From Enchytraeus crypticus (taxonomy: Eukaryota; Annelida; Clitellata; Enchytraeida; Enchytraeidae), in contig CAJHZI010000649.1 of NCBI GenBank assembly GCA_905160935.1, forward strand, positions 558,001-622,000: DNA of 64,000 nt, read 5' to 3'. Below, piece after piece: positions 49,001 through 59,485 of the stretch. Under the pieces are notes generated by a model, which saw nothing but the letters and a program-made list of their open reading frames with translations, was not told the DNA's origin and made no database searches. A program made the position numbers and the translations under genes. Numbering within the stretch: the first letter of the stretch is position 1; each line of letters opens with the position of its first letter.

Positions 49001-51130
49001 AGAGAGAGAGAAAGAACGAGGGAGAGAGGGAGAGAGGGAGAGTGAGAGAGAGGTGGAAAAAGCTACACTACACAGTATCAACTTTATTTTAACAACCTGA
49101 GCAGTAAGAATAAACGAATGTAATAAAACTCCATAAAGGTTACATTTATCAGAATCCTGTAAATTATTACAAAAGCGATTATATTCAAAAGAAATCAATA
49201 TCGTTCAGTAATTCCAAATTACTGCTTTGCAATTCACTAGTCAGCAAACTTTACTCAGCGGAAGTTATTTCCAGTTTTCAAGATCGATGACTGTGAACTT
49301 TGACTCTCACTCCGGTGATCATACTGCAAGGTTGCATTCTCCCGAGCAACATCAGTTAATGCTTAAAGGTGTTTGACGTAGCGGAACTCGTATCTTGCGC
49401 AATTTGGTTTAAAATGAGTCTTTTAAGCTACAGCCCATCTTTTCATTGCCTGTCGACGCGCTGTATCAACGCAGTTCATAACAATAAACAACTTCATTCA
49501 TTACCAGTTTGTAGCAATAACCTACTCCGTTCATTAGCCTACCAGTTTATAGCAATAAACTACTCCGTTCATTACCAGTTTGTAGAAATAAACTATTTCG
49601 TTCATTACCGTAACTATTTAGTGTTCTAACTGCAAAAGCCATTAGTTTTTCGGTTTTAACCTTCTTTTAACGATCACTAACAGTGTGAAAATGTCGAGAA
49701 AAGTGTCGCGCATTTCATTAATACATAGAGCTTTCACTGTGGATATTAAACCCAGAGGCACTCTTAAGTCATTGCATTATTTTGAAGTTTCAATGAAACC
49801 TTTTCAGTGAATTATGTTATTGTTACTTTATTGCTCCTCATTCTTAAGACGTAAGTTGCTAATAATGATCTTTCCCTCAATTCAAGAATTATGTACTTTA
49901 TGATATAGAAAAAGTTGTATATTAAAGTTTTTTTACAGTTAATAGTATAATATAATACACACTATTATATAATTATATTATATTATTATATTATGTGCAA
50001 TATAATATTTTATATTGTAGTGCAATATTGTATAGTATGAAAAAACGGAAGACAGAGAAGAGTGGAAGCGTTATACATATATACCATGGACCTGCCAGTA
50101 GGCAGTACACTAAGAGGGAGAGTATAGTATAGTTTAGTACAGACTATTTGGCTATAATATTACATGTATACGATAGAATAGTATAGTCTTATGTTGCATA
50201 GTATTATATGACAGTATAATACTATATATTATAATAAAATTATGGTGCGAATGGTTTAATTTGTTACAATTGATTTAAATAATTTTCCTCTAAATCAAAC
50301 AGAATAGTAAATGACAACCATTGGAAGCATCAGATAGTTGATAATATAATCAATCAATCAACTGAATGTGAAGCAACTGTTGCCATCAGTGCCGTGCAGG
50401 GTGATAAATGTTGTGCTGATTTCTAATTGGATTTTCCTGTAATTTTTATTTTTGTCCGCTATATTTTCAGTAATCAGCTTTTACAGCTGTATAGACCGGC
50501 GTCATTAGCTGCAGGGATTTCGCCTACTAGTGAAGATTGATAAAAGGAGTAAAAACGAAAGGATAAAAAGATAAAGACATAGAAAGACAGAACCGATTCT
50601 CTACAAAATTAATATAATTCAAAATTTTTGACGAGGCAGTCGAAATATAAGCAACACATTACATTGCATCAGTTTTACATACAGGTAGAACGTGTTACTA
50701 ATAATTTCGAAAAATAAAAATTCAACGCAGTAAAGTAATAATGAGAATCGAAGTTATTGACTAATGCATTCCTACTTAGCTTTCCGTTTTAGCCAAACTT
50801 TTAGCATTAATAAATGTCGATTGCCCAATGGGCCGTTAGTTACTTTAGCCTAATCATTATATTATTAAAATTTCTCATTTCAGAAAAACTAGCCTTGACA
50901 AAGTCAAACCATCTAGTAAAAATTATGACATTAATGCGACATATAATGCCATAATGCAAATCATGGCATTAATGCGACATATAGTTTGTATTATCCCTTT
51001 GGCAACCAGGATAGAGACAAACTCTATATTGGCTGGATTGAGATCAGAAATAAAAGTTTTCCGCATCATTAACTCTCCTACCTGATAGCACAACCAGGAC
51101 GACCATTGATACAAATCTCAGCCAAGTCAT
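35756..51130 (-). CDS. Beta-helix ectodomain / Cys-rich / multi-pass membrane protein, five exons, whole gene
   Basis: Large cell-surface protein of unknown function, 1553 aa from exons 51130-51082, 43338-41829, 41317-41068, 39828-39587 and 38366-35756. All junctions are GT-AG with matching phases. Signal peptide [20 protein letters not shown]. Residues about 25-600 have repeated short strands with [23 protein letters not shown] and SGGAIYV, the pattern of a right-handed parallel beta-helix (pectin-lyase-like fold). Residues about 604-763 are Cys-rich ([39 protein letters not shown]), like ephrin-receptor/EGF-like modules. From 765 on there are about nine or ten membrane spans (roughly 765-783, 1078-1090, 1151-1175, 1201-1225, 1249-1270, 1277-1301, 1426-1441, 1445-1460, 1474-1493, 1510-1550), with hydrophilic loops of about 295 and 125 residues. 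This layout occurs in uncharacterised invertebrate proteins. The GGAI/FxxN motifs explain why such proteins can be mislabelled as chlamydial Pmp-like. An adhesion, receptor or channel role is inference. Confidence 0.85.
38585..38965 (+). mobile_element. LINE 3' end, CR1-like family with ATT tail, in beta-helix gene intron
   Basis: The plus strand encodes the typical C-terminus of a CR1-like ORF2: [20 protein letters not shown], then [15 protein letters not shown] 3' UTR and terminus follow (CATCCTTGTATGAGGAAACG, GACGTTAAACCTTTATTATTATT). The same terminus occurs inverted at 15485-15540, and a coding piece occurs at 6229-6285. Confidence 0.7.
39587..39828 (-). CDS. Beta-helix gene exon 4 (Cys-rich)
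   Basis: Residues 604-683: [40 protein letters not shown], ending [15 protein letters not shown]. CxxCPxxxYSLxxG is typical of ephrin-receptor-like/GCC2-GCC3 modules. Acceptor CTTCTCCAG|GTAG, donor GGAAG|GTATGA. Confidence 0.88.
39905..40060 (-). repeat. Repeat family C in beta-helix gene intron
   Basis: ATCATCATCACCATCTTCCC, GTTTAACCAGGGTCGTGATA, CACCAACCGAATCCCCTTTC on the plus strand. Confidence 0.6.
40206..40316 (+). mobile_element. LINE family A 3' terminus in beta-helix gene intron
   Basis: GTCGACATGAAGAGGAAAGC, GAAGACAGAGAGGAGTGGAG and GGACCTGCCAGTAGGCAGTG followed by CACTAAGAGAGAGAG. It matches the end of the 8226-8900 element, including the GA tail. Confidence 0.6.
40837..41035. 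repeat. (TA)n microsatellite in beta-helix gene intron 3
   Basis: About 200 bp of TA with TACATGTA interruptions, close to the exon 3 donor. Confidence 0.9.
41068..41317 (-). CDS. Beta-helix gene exon 3
   Basis: Residues 521-603: [20 protein letters not shown], then [20 protein letters not shown] and a C-terminal TTSLK. Continues the beta-helix strand pattern. Acceptor TCCTGCAG|CACT, donor CTCAAA|GTAAAT. Confidence 0.85.
41680..41770 (+). mobile_element. tRNA-like element in beta-helix gene intron 2
   Basis: GGCTGGAATTGGAATTGGAA (a short GGAATT tandem), GACACTTGCCTGATAAGCAA, then a B-box-like AAAGGTTCGAAACATC. Probably a SINE remnant. Confidence 0.4.
41829..43338 (-). CDS. Beta-helix gene exon 2 (beta-helix repeats)
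   Basis: Residues 17-519 plus two bases. Starts [20 protein letters not shown], includes [18 protein letters not shown] (a common start of such beta-helix ectodomains), several N-glycosylation sites (NST, NIS, NNT) and ends [35 protein letters not shown]. Donor AACAG|GTTAGC in phase 2. Confidence 0.9.
44497..44549. repeat. Near-perfect inverted repeat (hairpin)
   Basis: The left arm AATTTATTTATTAATAATCT, AAGAT pairs with the right arm at 44526-44549 with one mismatch and one bulge; the loop is CAAC. Confidence 0.7.
46024..46090. repeat. (GA)n microsatellite
   Basis: GAGAGAGAGA for about 65 bp with a few interruptions. A second GA tract lies at 48965-49053. Confidence 0.85.
47405..47537. repeat. 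(ATT)n/(GTT)n compound microsatellite
   Basis: ATTATTATT, then GTTGTTGTT, then again ATTATT, about 130 bp. Confidence 0.85.
49480..49615. repeat. About 33-bp minisatellite
   Basis: TTCATTACCAGTTTGTAGCA, ATAAACTACTCCG in four copies. Confidence 0.8.
50037..50125 (+). mobile_element. LINE family A 3' terminus
   Basis: GGAAGACAGAGAAGAGTGGA, then GGACCTGCCAGTAGGCAGTA and CACTAAGAGGGAGAG. Short copy of the same 3' end, within the long first intron of the beta-helix gene. Confidence 0.6.
51082..51130 (-). CDS. Beta-helix gene, putative first exon (signal peptide)
   Basis: ATG at 51130 gives [16 protein letters not shown], then a strong donor ATCAG|GTAGGA in phase 1. The main exon's acceptor (GTGTTTTTCTTTAG|CTTCC at 43338) is also phase 1, and the junction codon GCT yields the signal peptide [20 protein letters not shown]. 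The open frame at 43369 otherwise starts with TTG, and its first ATG (43354) would give only a weak leader. The joining intron would be 7743 bp. Confidence 0.65.
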
Positions 51131-51153
51131 CTTCTTGAACTGGCAGAGCGAAG

Positions 51154-51159
51154 TTTATA
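51154..51159 (-). promoter_or_regulatory. TATA box candidate of the beta-helix gene
   Basis: TATAAA on the minus strand, 29 bases before the ATG of the putative signal-peptide exon. The usual spacing would place the transcription start at or just before that ATG, implying a very short leader. Confidence 0.4.
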
Positions 51160-53399
51160 CAATGTGTCGTTGACTTGTTGTAGAAATGTCCTTTCAGCTA
51201 TTCTGTAGGATTTATTAGGATCAGTGATGCAATCATGCGCGAATGATGCAATCGAGCCGATGATGCATTAGTTGATCAATCCAGGTCAAGTCTCAATTCT
51301 ATTCATTCATTTCCTGTTAATAAAGTATCAAAGCAGATATTGTTAAAAGTGGGTCATATTCTAGGAATATTGTATGAGCAAATTATATGCCCCATTAAGT
51401 GACCGTTAAATCAAATAAATTCTTACAAATTGTTGAATTCGCATTCTCTACACTTTTTTCTATTGCAGATCAACAGATATAGAGTGAAAATCCTCTCATT
51501 TTCTGTCATTCACATACTTTCTCGCCAAGTAATGTATTAAATTAAATTACGATTAGATTTAAGCCTTAGAAGCAAATATATTTAGAAAAAATAAATAAAT
51601 AGATAATAAATAATAAATATATCCAGCTTTATCTTTAGAAATAAAAACATGAAAATACTAAACGGTGCAAACCGAAATTTTTAGCTGCAAGAAGGCTTAC
51701 AAAATATTTTCTAAAATTGACGCTAATATTAAGCAATTGTAGTGTGGTCCCTCTAGATAGATCTACTATTAAGCATATATCGGTAGAAAATGTAGATATC
51801 ACTTTGATAAGTGAACATTTTTCTCAAATGTAAATCTTTATTGCATTAGTTATTCATTGGTATAATTCTTCTCCTTTATTCCTCGCGTACAAAATTAACC
51901 CTGCCACTCTAAGCTAGAGCAGACTTCACTTTTGAATTGAAATGAATATTACATGCAAGTCTAATCGAAAGAGTTGTAAATTTCAATGCTTTCTTCATTC
52001 TCTCATATCCGTAGAAATTCTCTTTATCCTGAATTCGCTCTCTCTCTCTTTCTCTCTCTCTCTATTTCTCTTTCTCTCTCTCTTTTTCTTACCAACAACT
52101 AGGCCTACTCGGTCGTTTTGATAATCTAATAGAAAATCGTATCCTGCATCTGAAATATCAGTGCTAAATCTTAACAAAAACTCTTCTATTCTAAACTATT
52201 AGGCATTGCTCACATACGAACTTTAAAATAATTTTACACAACAATTTTTCAGAGGAAAGAAACAGTTACGATAAGACTTGTTTGTAGTACGAGTTGATGT
52301 ATGTGTGTCTCTGTGTTGATGTATGTGTGTCTCTGTGTTGATGTATGTACCAAGGACCATCGGTCAATGGCACAGTAACTTATAAGTTGTTATCATCACA
52401 CGGATTCAAGTCCTGCTCATTATTTTTCCGAATTCCGCTTCGCTTCGAACCTTTGTCATGAATACTTTATCACTCCTCCGATGTCGTATGAATGACAACA
52501 AACGGATGGAAAGTAAAGCAGTGGAAAATAAGCGGGTTGAAAATAAACGGGTGAACAAACTGATTTATTAAAGATATTCTAAAGCTGCAGAACGTCTAGC
52601 ATTCTAATCTCTCGGTGCATTCCCTAGTTACGGGTCCGTGGCATATAATTGAAACATTTTAATTAAAGTATCCTCGTTCTCTCTTCATGTGAATGGCTTT
52701 GAGAGCTGCATGTGTCTCTAAACCAGGTTCAATCTTTTATTCTTTTCATTTCATTTCAACCATCTAATGCTCGCCTTGAAATCTACCCCACCTAATACGA
52801 TGTATTAGGTTTCTCCAATCCCACAATTAATTCCTTTCATATAGCATATACATTTTCTTTCTCGTCTCACATTAAGCATTTTCAAGTAGGCCTATGGTAT
52901 TCATAGTAAATTACAGTAAAATTTAAAATAATTTGTTCATGTTTACTCTGATTAAATATTTTAATTCACTTTAAAATGCAAAATTGTAATGTTTAATTAA
53001 AATCTTTTTATAAAATTGTAATTTCTTCGGCATTTTTAACATTATTCAGCGAACTGCTAAAGTTATGGCACAATTCATAGGAGTTTATACACTATAATAA
53101 AATTTACAATATACATATATATACACGTATAGTATAGTGGTAAATTTCTTGATGAAATGACATAAATTAGCTAAGATAGAATAAACTTGCAAGAGGATTT
53201 TTAAATGCGCATCCTGTGCATTAGCATTTGTTATGTAAATGTGAATCCGAGGAGGATCATGAAATTGATTTAATACGACATAGAGATTACTGCTACACAT
53301 TTCAGAATCATTGTTTTGCCATTGTCACGCTTTCGTGATCTTGCAAATATCTGAAGTTGATTCCTCGAAATACTCTCTGCACACTGTTTTAGTACAGAT

Positions 53400-53650
53400 A
53401 AATACTGTCTGTACTGCTTCAGTACATAGAAATGCTAGCTCCAATATTCTATCACAGAGAAATGCTATCTACAATACTCCATCACAGAGAAATGCTATTT
53501 ACAATACTCTATCACAGAGAAATGCTATCAAAACTGCTATATCGTAAAGAAATGTAATCTACGCGATTCTAGCAAAGATAAATGTTATCTCCGCCGCTGC
53601 AGAACAGAGATGTGATATCTCCAATACTTTAGCACAGATATATAAAGTTG
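53400..53650. repeat. 30-bp minisatellite
   Basis: Unit CACAGAGAAATGCTATCTAC, AATACTCCAT. About eight copies, sharpest at 53450-53540. It creates a decapeptide repeat frame on the plus strand, but no gene context. Confidence 0.85.
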
Positions 53651-53827
53651 TCGACATTTAAAGATATACAACCTATAGGCACTATTATTATGCTATTCAA
53701 TTAATGGTGGCACTGATCCGTAGCGAAATAAAATATAACGAGAAAATGTTCAGGATCTACATTTAGTTTATGATCGCGATCATTGAAACTCTCTACAGCA
53801 GTTGCTACACGGCTTTAAATTTCATAG

Positions 53828-53841
53828 CATCTCTCTCTCTA

Positions 53842-53873
<32 letters not shown>

Positions 53874-53941
53874 TCTCTGTCTCTCGCTCTCCCTCTCTCT
53901 CTTTCTTGCTCTCTTTCTCTCGCTCTCTCTCTCTCGCTCTC

Positions 53942-53973
<32 letters not shown>

Positions 53974-53984
53974 CCTCCCTCCTA
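53828..53984. repeat. (CT)n microsatellite
   Basis: About 155 bp of CT with scattered G and C. Smaller CT tracts are at 52038-52090 and 59485-59541. Confidence 0.9.
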
Positions 53985-54075
53985 CTCCCACCTCAGTGCC
54001 CTGTAGTGCTCTGACCAGCGACAGGTTCGCTGGGCTCGCCGTCACTCTAACCGTTAACATTTGCTTAGCGGTTTA

Positions 54076-54310
54076 AAATGTACTATATGTACTAATATGT
54101 ACTCTCTTGTACTAATATGTACGCAATTTATTCAATTGTACTCATATTTACTAACATGTACTCAATTGTACTAACATGTATTAACAAGTACTAACATGTA
54201 CCATCATGTACTCACATGTACTTACATGTACTTACATGTTGGCCTACTCAGACGTACTCAAATTATACTAAGAAGTACTCATATGTACCTGCAAGTACTA
54301 ACATGTACTC
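54076..54310. repeat. Irregular TACTNACATG repeat
   Basis: About 20 copies of GTACTAACAT / GTACTCACAT-type units of 10-12 bp; many contain the palindrome GTACATGTAC or parts of it. Confidence 0.8.
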
Positions 54311-55483
54311 AGAGTCTGATTTCATCCTACATGAAGAACACTCCACAGATCAATAAGTTATCTATTTACAAATAATGTATCAAGTTAACTAATCTATTCG
54401 CAAATGATAAATCAACAAATTAATCGATTCACAAATGATTATGACTTATCCACATATCTGTGCTGTTTATTCATGGGGAAACACTTCTTCTAATGGGATC
54501 TTCCTTGCATTGCTCTGAATTTTGCTTTTGTCATCTCTTACAACACATACAGGTTAAGTAGATCTATTCTTTAGTAGCCCGGACACTACACGGTAGAGTA
54601 GGACCATCTGTGCTAAATGTTCACAGCATTCCTTATCATCACTTTCTCTCCGACCGAAGCATCAACAACTAAATTGCACCTATTATTGGAAATGTTCAAA
54701 GCTTGGTACATATTCTTCATATTGCACAGTTGCAGCTAGAAGATATCAAGTTTTGCACCAAGAATGCATAAACATCAACAGGGATCTGGACAAACCGGGC
54801 GACATTAGGACCGAAGATAAGGAGGGAAAAGTGCATGGTTCGGATAACAAAAGACTCTGTTAGCTCATATAAATTCAATTTCTGCAAGATTGCTTTTGGG
54901 GGTTACTTCGTTTACATGTCAAGCGGACGCTGCTTGATATAGCTCTTTTGATTTGAGACTAGAGACACATTGAATTGATAAATTCTGGTTTATTTTTTAC
55001 AGTTGCTAGAGATGCATCATCCAGGAAGACACAGTCTGACCAATGTAAGTTTTTGTAGGAGTCAACAATAGAATTGACAGGGGATTGCAACTGAAATTCA
55101 AGATAACCACAACAACAACGAAATTAGATTCCTACTTATGTCTCCGACAGAATTGAGCACTATGAAACCAAATCCATATCGACGAGCAGAGTGCGGGTCC
55201 AATAAACCTTACAATTACTAAAAACCAGAAAATATTGGTTAAAGCTTTCGTTTACAGTAAGAAGCGAGATGGTTGCATGGCGAGAATAGACATTTTAATC
55301 TTAGGAATTTTTTCGAAATCAAAGAAGAAAGAGGAGAGCAATTTAGCCTGATTTGCTTTCTACGGTAGAAAGCGAAGGAGGCATCTAAATTTTCATCTGA
55401 AGTCCTAATGTCCCTTTAAGAAGAAACGTTTAATTTTATGATACGCTATAACAAAAATATTTTTAAAAAGGAAACAAGCATTA

Positions 55484-55962
55484 TAGTGATATGAGCAAAG
55501 CTGTTGATATCTATCACATTTTTAATACCACATGTATCAATCATTTAGCAATTTAGTCCATTTTCCGTGTATTCAAGCAGGCATTAATAAAATGTTGTCA
55601 ACAATTTAATGTCGAAAGCGACACCTAACTGTAATTTGTAGCACCACTTTCATTCACTCAGCAAAATTTTTATACTTACTTATTTTTCTTTAAAACTACC
55701 ATCTGTGGGCCATTGCTTCCGTTCATGTTTAATTATATTTCCCGGACGCCTCACATTTTTTAATACAAGCTAAGGTTAACGTCAGTTTACTCACTCGAAA
55801 GCGATGTCAGTGACGGGCGAGTCCAGGATTTGAACCCCGTACATACCGTTCCGCGGTAAAATAGCTTACCGACATCGGCACTGGCTTCAGCCAGTCTCAA
55901 TAACGTAATTGTTTTAGAGGCGTGAGGTACCGTCATGAAGTTTTAAATGGCACCCAACTGTA
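55484..55962 (-). mobile_element. Decayed SINE family B split by a SINE family 1 copy
   Basis: The 3' half (GTTGATATCTATCAC ... CCATTTTCCGTGTATTCA on the plus strand) lies at 55484-55575. A 5' piece (GGCGTGAGGTACCGTCATGA, AGTTTTAAATGGCA) lies at 55918-55955. Between them sits a family 1 SINE (55769-55894) and unrelated sequence. This looks like a nested insertion or two adjacent fragments. Confidence 0.45.
55769..55894 (-). mobile_element. tRNA-derived SINE family 1, inverted
   Basis: The plus strand shows GCTAAGGTTAACGTCAGTTT, CGAAAGCGATGTCAGTGACG, GGATTTGAACCCCGTACATA and GACATCGGCACTGGCTTCAG. Close to the 22661 copy. Confidence 0.8.
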
Positions 55963-57339
55963 ATTGAGATAGAGAGGCGAACGCCATATTAATGTGGTAT
56001 TATACTATTATTCTACATGTAATTTTTTATATTTAAAATATAAAAAATTATTCATTACGTGAAACTATTATATCCAGATGATTTTAAAATTTTAGTCGAG
56101 ACTAGATTAAATTAAATATGGGCCTAAATTTTCTCTGTTTTAACGTAAAATTTATATTTTAATTTAGCGGGAATAATATTGCCAGTAACGTTTACCATCC
56201 ATGGAGAAATTAACCAACCATTTGCTGAACCTATAAAAATGAGAGGTTCAATAACAACAGTAGTGGGCAAGGGGAAATCATCTTAGAAATATTAGTTTTT
56301 GCTTACATCGAATCTGTGAATTACAATAAAGAGTGGAGAGGGTATAGCTTACTATGAAAGGAGTACTTACTTATCTAGAGAGTAGTCAGAGAGAAGCTGA
56401 AAGTAGAGTGAGAGTAAGAATAAGTATCTTAGACCTGCAATAAATAGAACACTAGCGAGAGAAAGCAAATAAAGCTTTAAATTTTACATTAAGTTATTAA
56501 GTTATCGTAATTCAATAACTTGTTCCCTTATAATTCTGAAATAATGTAACAAAACTTTGACAGTAATTCCCATCTATGGCTCAATATAAATACAATTATC
56601 TAACAAATATATTTAAATCATAAGAGACTGGTATTAAAGATAAAAAATTACATTAAATGTGCGGAAAAGAAAACCATTAAAATTTAATTTTATTACCTTA
56701 CCGATGAGTTCGTAGATGTGCTGCTAAATAAAGAAATTGACAGAAGATAACGAACGGTGGTCACATCATTCCACTTTTATACTCTAGCCGCTGAACATAC
56801 ATGTAGAGTCCGAGCGCTCATCCATCTGTTGCTCGGAAGCGTGTCCCGTTTGTTCAGGATTGGACAAGGAGTACAACGGAAGATGCACCCAGATTTTAAT
56901 TTACCTGTTATTTTAATTAAATTGTAAAGGGACGGGGTTAGTTTGAAATTTAAATCAAATGGAAATCTTGCCTTCAGTAGCGACATTGTTTTTCTTCTCA
57001 GGTTGTTATGGTAGGCAATTGAAGAATTATCCCAAATATTTGTTGATTACGTTTTTCATAATTTATTTATTTTGTTTATTTTGTTATGATGGTTTCGGTA
57101 AAATTTAAGGCTTGAAATAAACACAAAAAGAACTCTGAACTTAATACGTGCAATAAGAGCAAAGGCAAATAATACTATACCAAGCAGCTTAAATCATCTC
57201 TGAAGGTATCTTTTCCTCAGTGAGTCCTCTAATAATGAGCTAAAAGGGTCAGGCATTAGTTTTTAATCGATAGAACAAGTATTGAAAAACAACATATTTT
57301 ACAGTTTTAACTTTTAGTAGTCTATAAACTATATATCTT

Positions 57340-57605
57340 CATTATAATCATCATCTTCCCTTTAATCTCAGTTTGACTAGAGTCGGGATACGAATGGACC
57401 TTCTCCACTCCTTACTATCTCATACCATGTCAAAATCTCTTCCATTCGTTTTAGAAAATTTTGTAGCAATTTCTTGAACTTAGGCGCTCAGCAACTGAAT
57501 GCCCTTTCTGATGTTGATTTAGATCTTAGTGCTTTGGTCGTCTTCTACGACACGTGCAGTCACGGGTTGGTCTATTCTTCAAACAACCAGGACACAACAC
57601 GTGGC
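57340..57605 (-). repeat. Repeat family C, longest copy (about 265 bp)
   Basis: From CATCATCTTCCCTTTAATCT through CGGGATACGAATGGACCTTC, GAATGCCCTTTCTGATGTTG, CTTCTACGACACGTGCAGTC to AACCAGGACACAACACG. Read in reverse it starts TGTTGTGTCC and ends in (ATG)n. Its head is shared with the GA-tailed modular elements. Confidence 0.7.
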
Positions 57606-57606
57606 G

Positions 57607-57609
<3 letters not shown>

Positions 57610-57654
<45 letters not shown>

Positions 57655-57687
57655 CGTATATACATGTATATACATGTATATATATAC
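57610..57687. repeat. (TA)n microsatellite
   Basis: About 78 bp between two copies of repeat family C. Confidence 0.9.
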
Positions 57688-57892
57688 ACCATCATCATCA
57701 TCTTATATCCGTGAATTTCTGTTTAATTAGGCTCGGGATTAGAAAATTTTGCAGCAATTTATGTCTGAAGCCTAGGCGCTCATGGTTCACCAACCGAATT
57801 CTGACTTGGGTTTCGATCAAAGTGCTTTGTCGTCCTTTAAGACACGTGTAGTCCAAGGTTGGTCTATTTTTAACAACCAAAACATAACACTG
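57688..57892 (-). repeat. Repeat family C
   Basis: CATCATCATCATCTTATATC, GGCTCGGGATTAGAAAATTT, AAGCCTAGGCGCTCATGG, GTCCTTTAAGACACGTGTAG and AACAACCAAAACATAACAC. A second copy 85 bp after the previous one, separated by a TA microsatellite. Confidence 0.65.
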
Positions 57893-57904
57893 GTATTTAC
57901 CTAT

Positions 57905-58080
57905 ATTACTGTAATAGTAATATTGGCTGTATAAAGTATGGATAAGGGTAATATTTTGTGGAGGGATTACTTGTTCATCTTTGAGATGCCCTTATGGAGT
58001 GTAAATCAGATTCTGTATGAGTATGTATCTTGACCTGCTAATTTGCAGAACATTTGATATAGAAAGACATAAATATATAC
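57905..58080 (+). mobile_element. 3' part of the modular SINE-like element
   Basis: GGGATTACTTGTTCATCTTT, GAGATGCCCTTATGGAGTGT, then TATGTATCTTGACCTGC and GCAGAACATTTGATATAGAAAG. Matches the 3' halves of 1378-1662 and 62098-62370. Confidence 0.45.
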
Positions 58081-58101
58081 TAATACTACTATATGCCAAC
58101 T

Positions 58102-58228
<127 letters not shown>

Positions 58229-58284
58229 ATGACGATATTCATCTCAAAACCTTTCTAGATTTTTTAAAAGTAATATTAATAATA

Positions 58285-58520
58285 ACACACATTATAGTAA
58301 AATGATCAACTACGTTGATATCTATCACTTTTAATATCGCATGTTAAATCCGTTGTTAGGCCATTTTGTCCCTTTTCCGTGTAGTCAGTCCTGTGAATGT
58401 CCGAAATTTTACTCTCAGATCTGAGCGGCTGAGATTCGAACCCACGAGGTGTCAGTTCACTTGAGAGTCTGTCATTTAAAACTTCATGACGTTATCTACC
58501 CCTCTAACCATTGTGCTATG
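58285..58520 (-). mobile_element. SINE family B copy, inverted
   Basis: The reverse complement reads CATAGCACAATGGTTAGAGG, GTAGATAACGTCATGAAGTT, GTGGGTTCGAATCTCAG (good B box), then CGGACATTCACAGGACT. It is the best preserved head of the three full copies, with an A-box-like TAGCACAATGGTTAGAGG. Confidence 0.7.
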
Positions 58521-59324
58521 GAGACATTCCATACGAATAACATGAAATTAAAAATAAATTAATGTTAAATTAAATTAAATGAATGAAAGTACGAATAACT
58601 TGGTCAATAACATATACTTAGAACAAAGAGACTTGAGAGAGCTAGATGCCACGGACCTGCCGCTCGGCAGCTCCAGAGGAAGTATTAGAAGGAGAGCATC
58701 AGAACAAGCGCTCACCCTGCTCCGGCACTAATCATCGTTCTAATCCATGCGGCATAAACACAATATTTGCAGCCGGAGACTCTTAGGAGAGGTTTTTACT
58801 TTCATCGCATTGAGGATGGTTTATTCTATCAGAGCGAAGAGGAGTCAAGGTCAAGGTTTATTACTGCTTTGAACCCGGGACACATTTATTTCTCCACAGG
58901 GACCGCATTATTCCAGTCACAGGTGTTACTTTTGCATGATGGTTGTCGTTATTGAAATTCTTAGTAATCAAAGTTTTTATGTCATATTTTTCTTCCATAT
59001 TATTCTTACAGTAAAAGTTACTTCAAATTAGAATTAGGCCTATTGTGAATATTAATAATAAATTATTGAGATGTACTCGTGAATAACATTAGTTACCTAT
59101 TTAGTATCCGATTTAATGTACTGTAGTAGGCCTAAATATTTTCATTGAGCGAGTATAGAACAGGTCGACTTAATAGGATTTTATTTAACTATTCTTATTG
59201 ATGAATGCAAAAGAAAACAATAAAACAAATGCAAGAATTTGTGCTCTGAATTTCTAATTATTTTACATGTAATACGAACATAAATAAAAATTAGAGGCAC
59301 AACTTCTTTATTTTGTATGTATTA

Positions 59325-59485
59325 TAATACCCGTGTTGTGTCCGGGTTGTTGAAGAATAGACCAACCGTGTCGAACAAGGCAGCAAAGCGCTATGATTCA
59401 GCGTCAGAAAACCGACGTCAGGGCCTTCGGTTGGTGAGAGCCCAAGCTCCAGAAATTGCTACAAAATAATATAATTCCGACCCTC
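59325..59485 (+). repeat. Repeat family C, opposite orientation
   Basis: CGTGTTGTGTCCGGGTTGTT, GAAGAATAGACCAACCGTG, GGGCCTTCGGTTGGTGAGAG and CCAGAAATTGCTACAAAATA; followed by a CT microsatellite. Confidence 0.65.

Larger units (their letters stand above)
43339..51081 (-). other. Proposed first intron of the beta-helix gene (7.7 kb)
   Basis: Contains a hairpin at 44497-44549, GA tracts at 46024-46090 and 48965-49053, an ATT/GTT tract at 47405-47537, a CTAATTTAATAAAC low-complexity block at 48570-48720, a 33-bp repeat at 49480-49615 and a LINE-A end at 50037. The 126-aa frame at 48042-48422 has no clear family; its segment [20 protein letters not shown] faintly recalls a LINE ORF2 tail. Confidence 0.5.
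54311..57339. other. Intergenic sequence
   Basis: Apart from the SINE copies at 55484-55962 and a decayed LINE-A-like end near 56420-56465, no gene or RNA is recognised. Confidence 0.5.

Noticed and set aside
53770-54060. Ser/Leu- and Arg/Glu-repeat frames
   Set aside because: They translate a CT/GA microsatellite and have no start or splice context.
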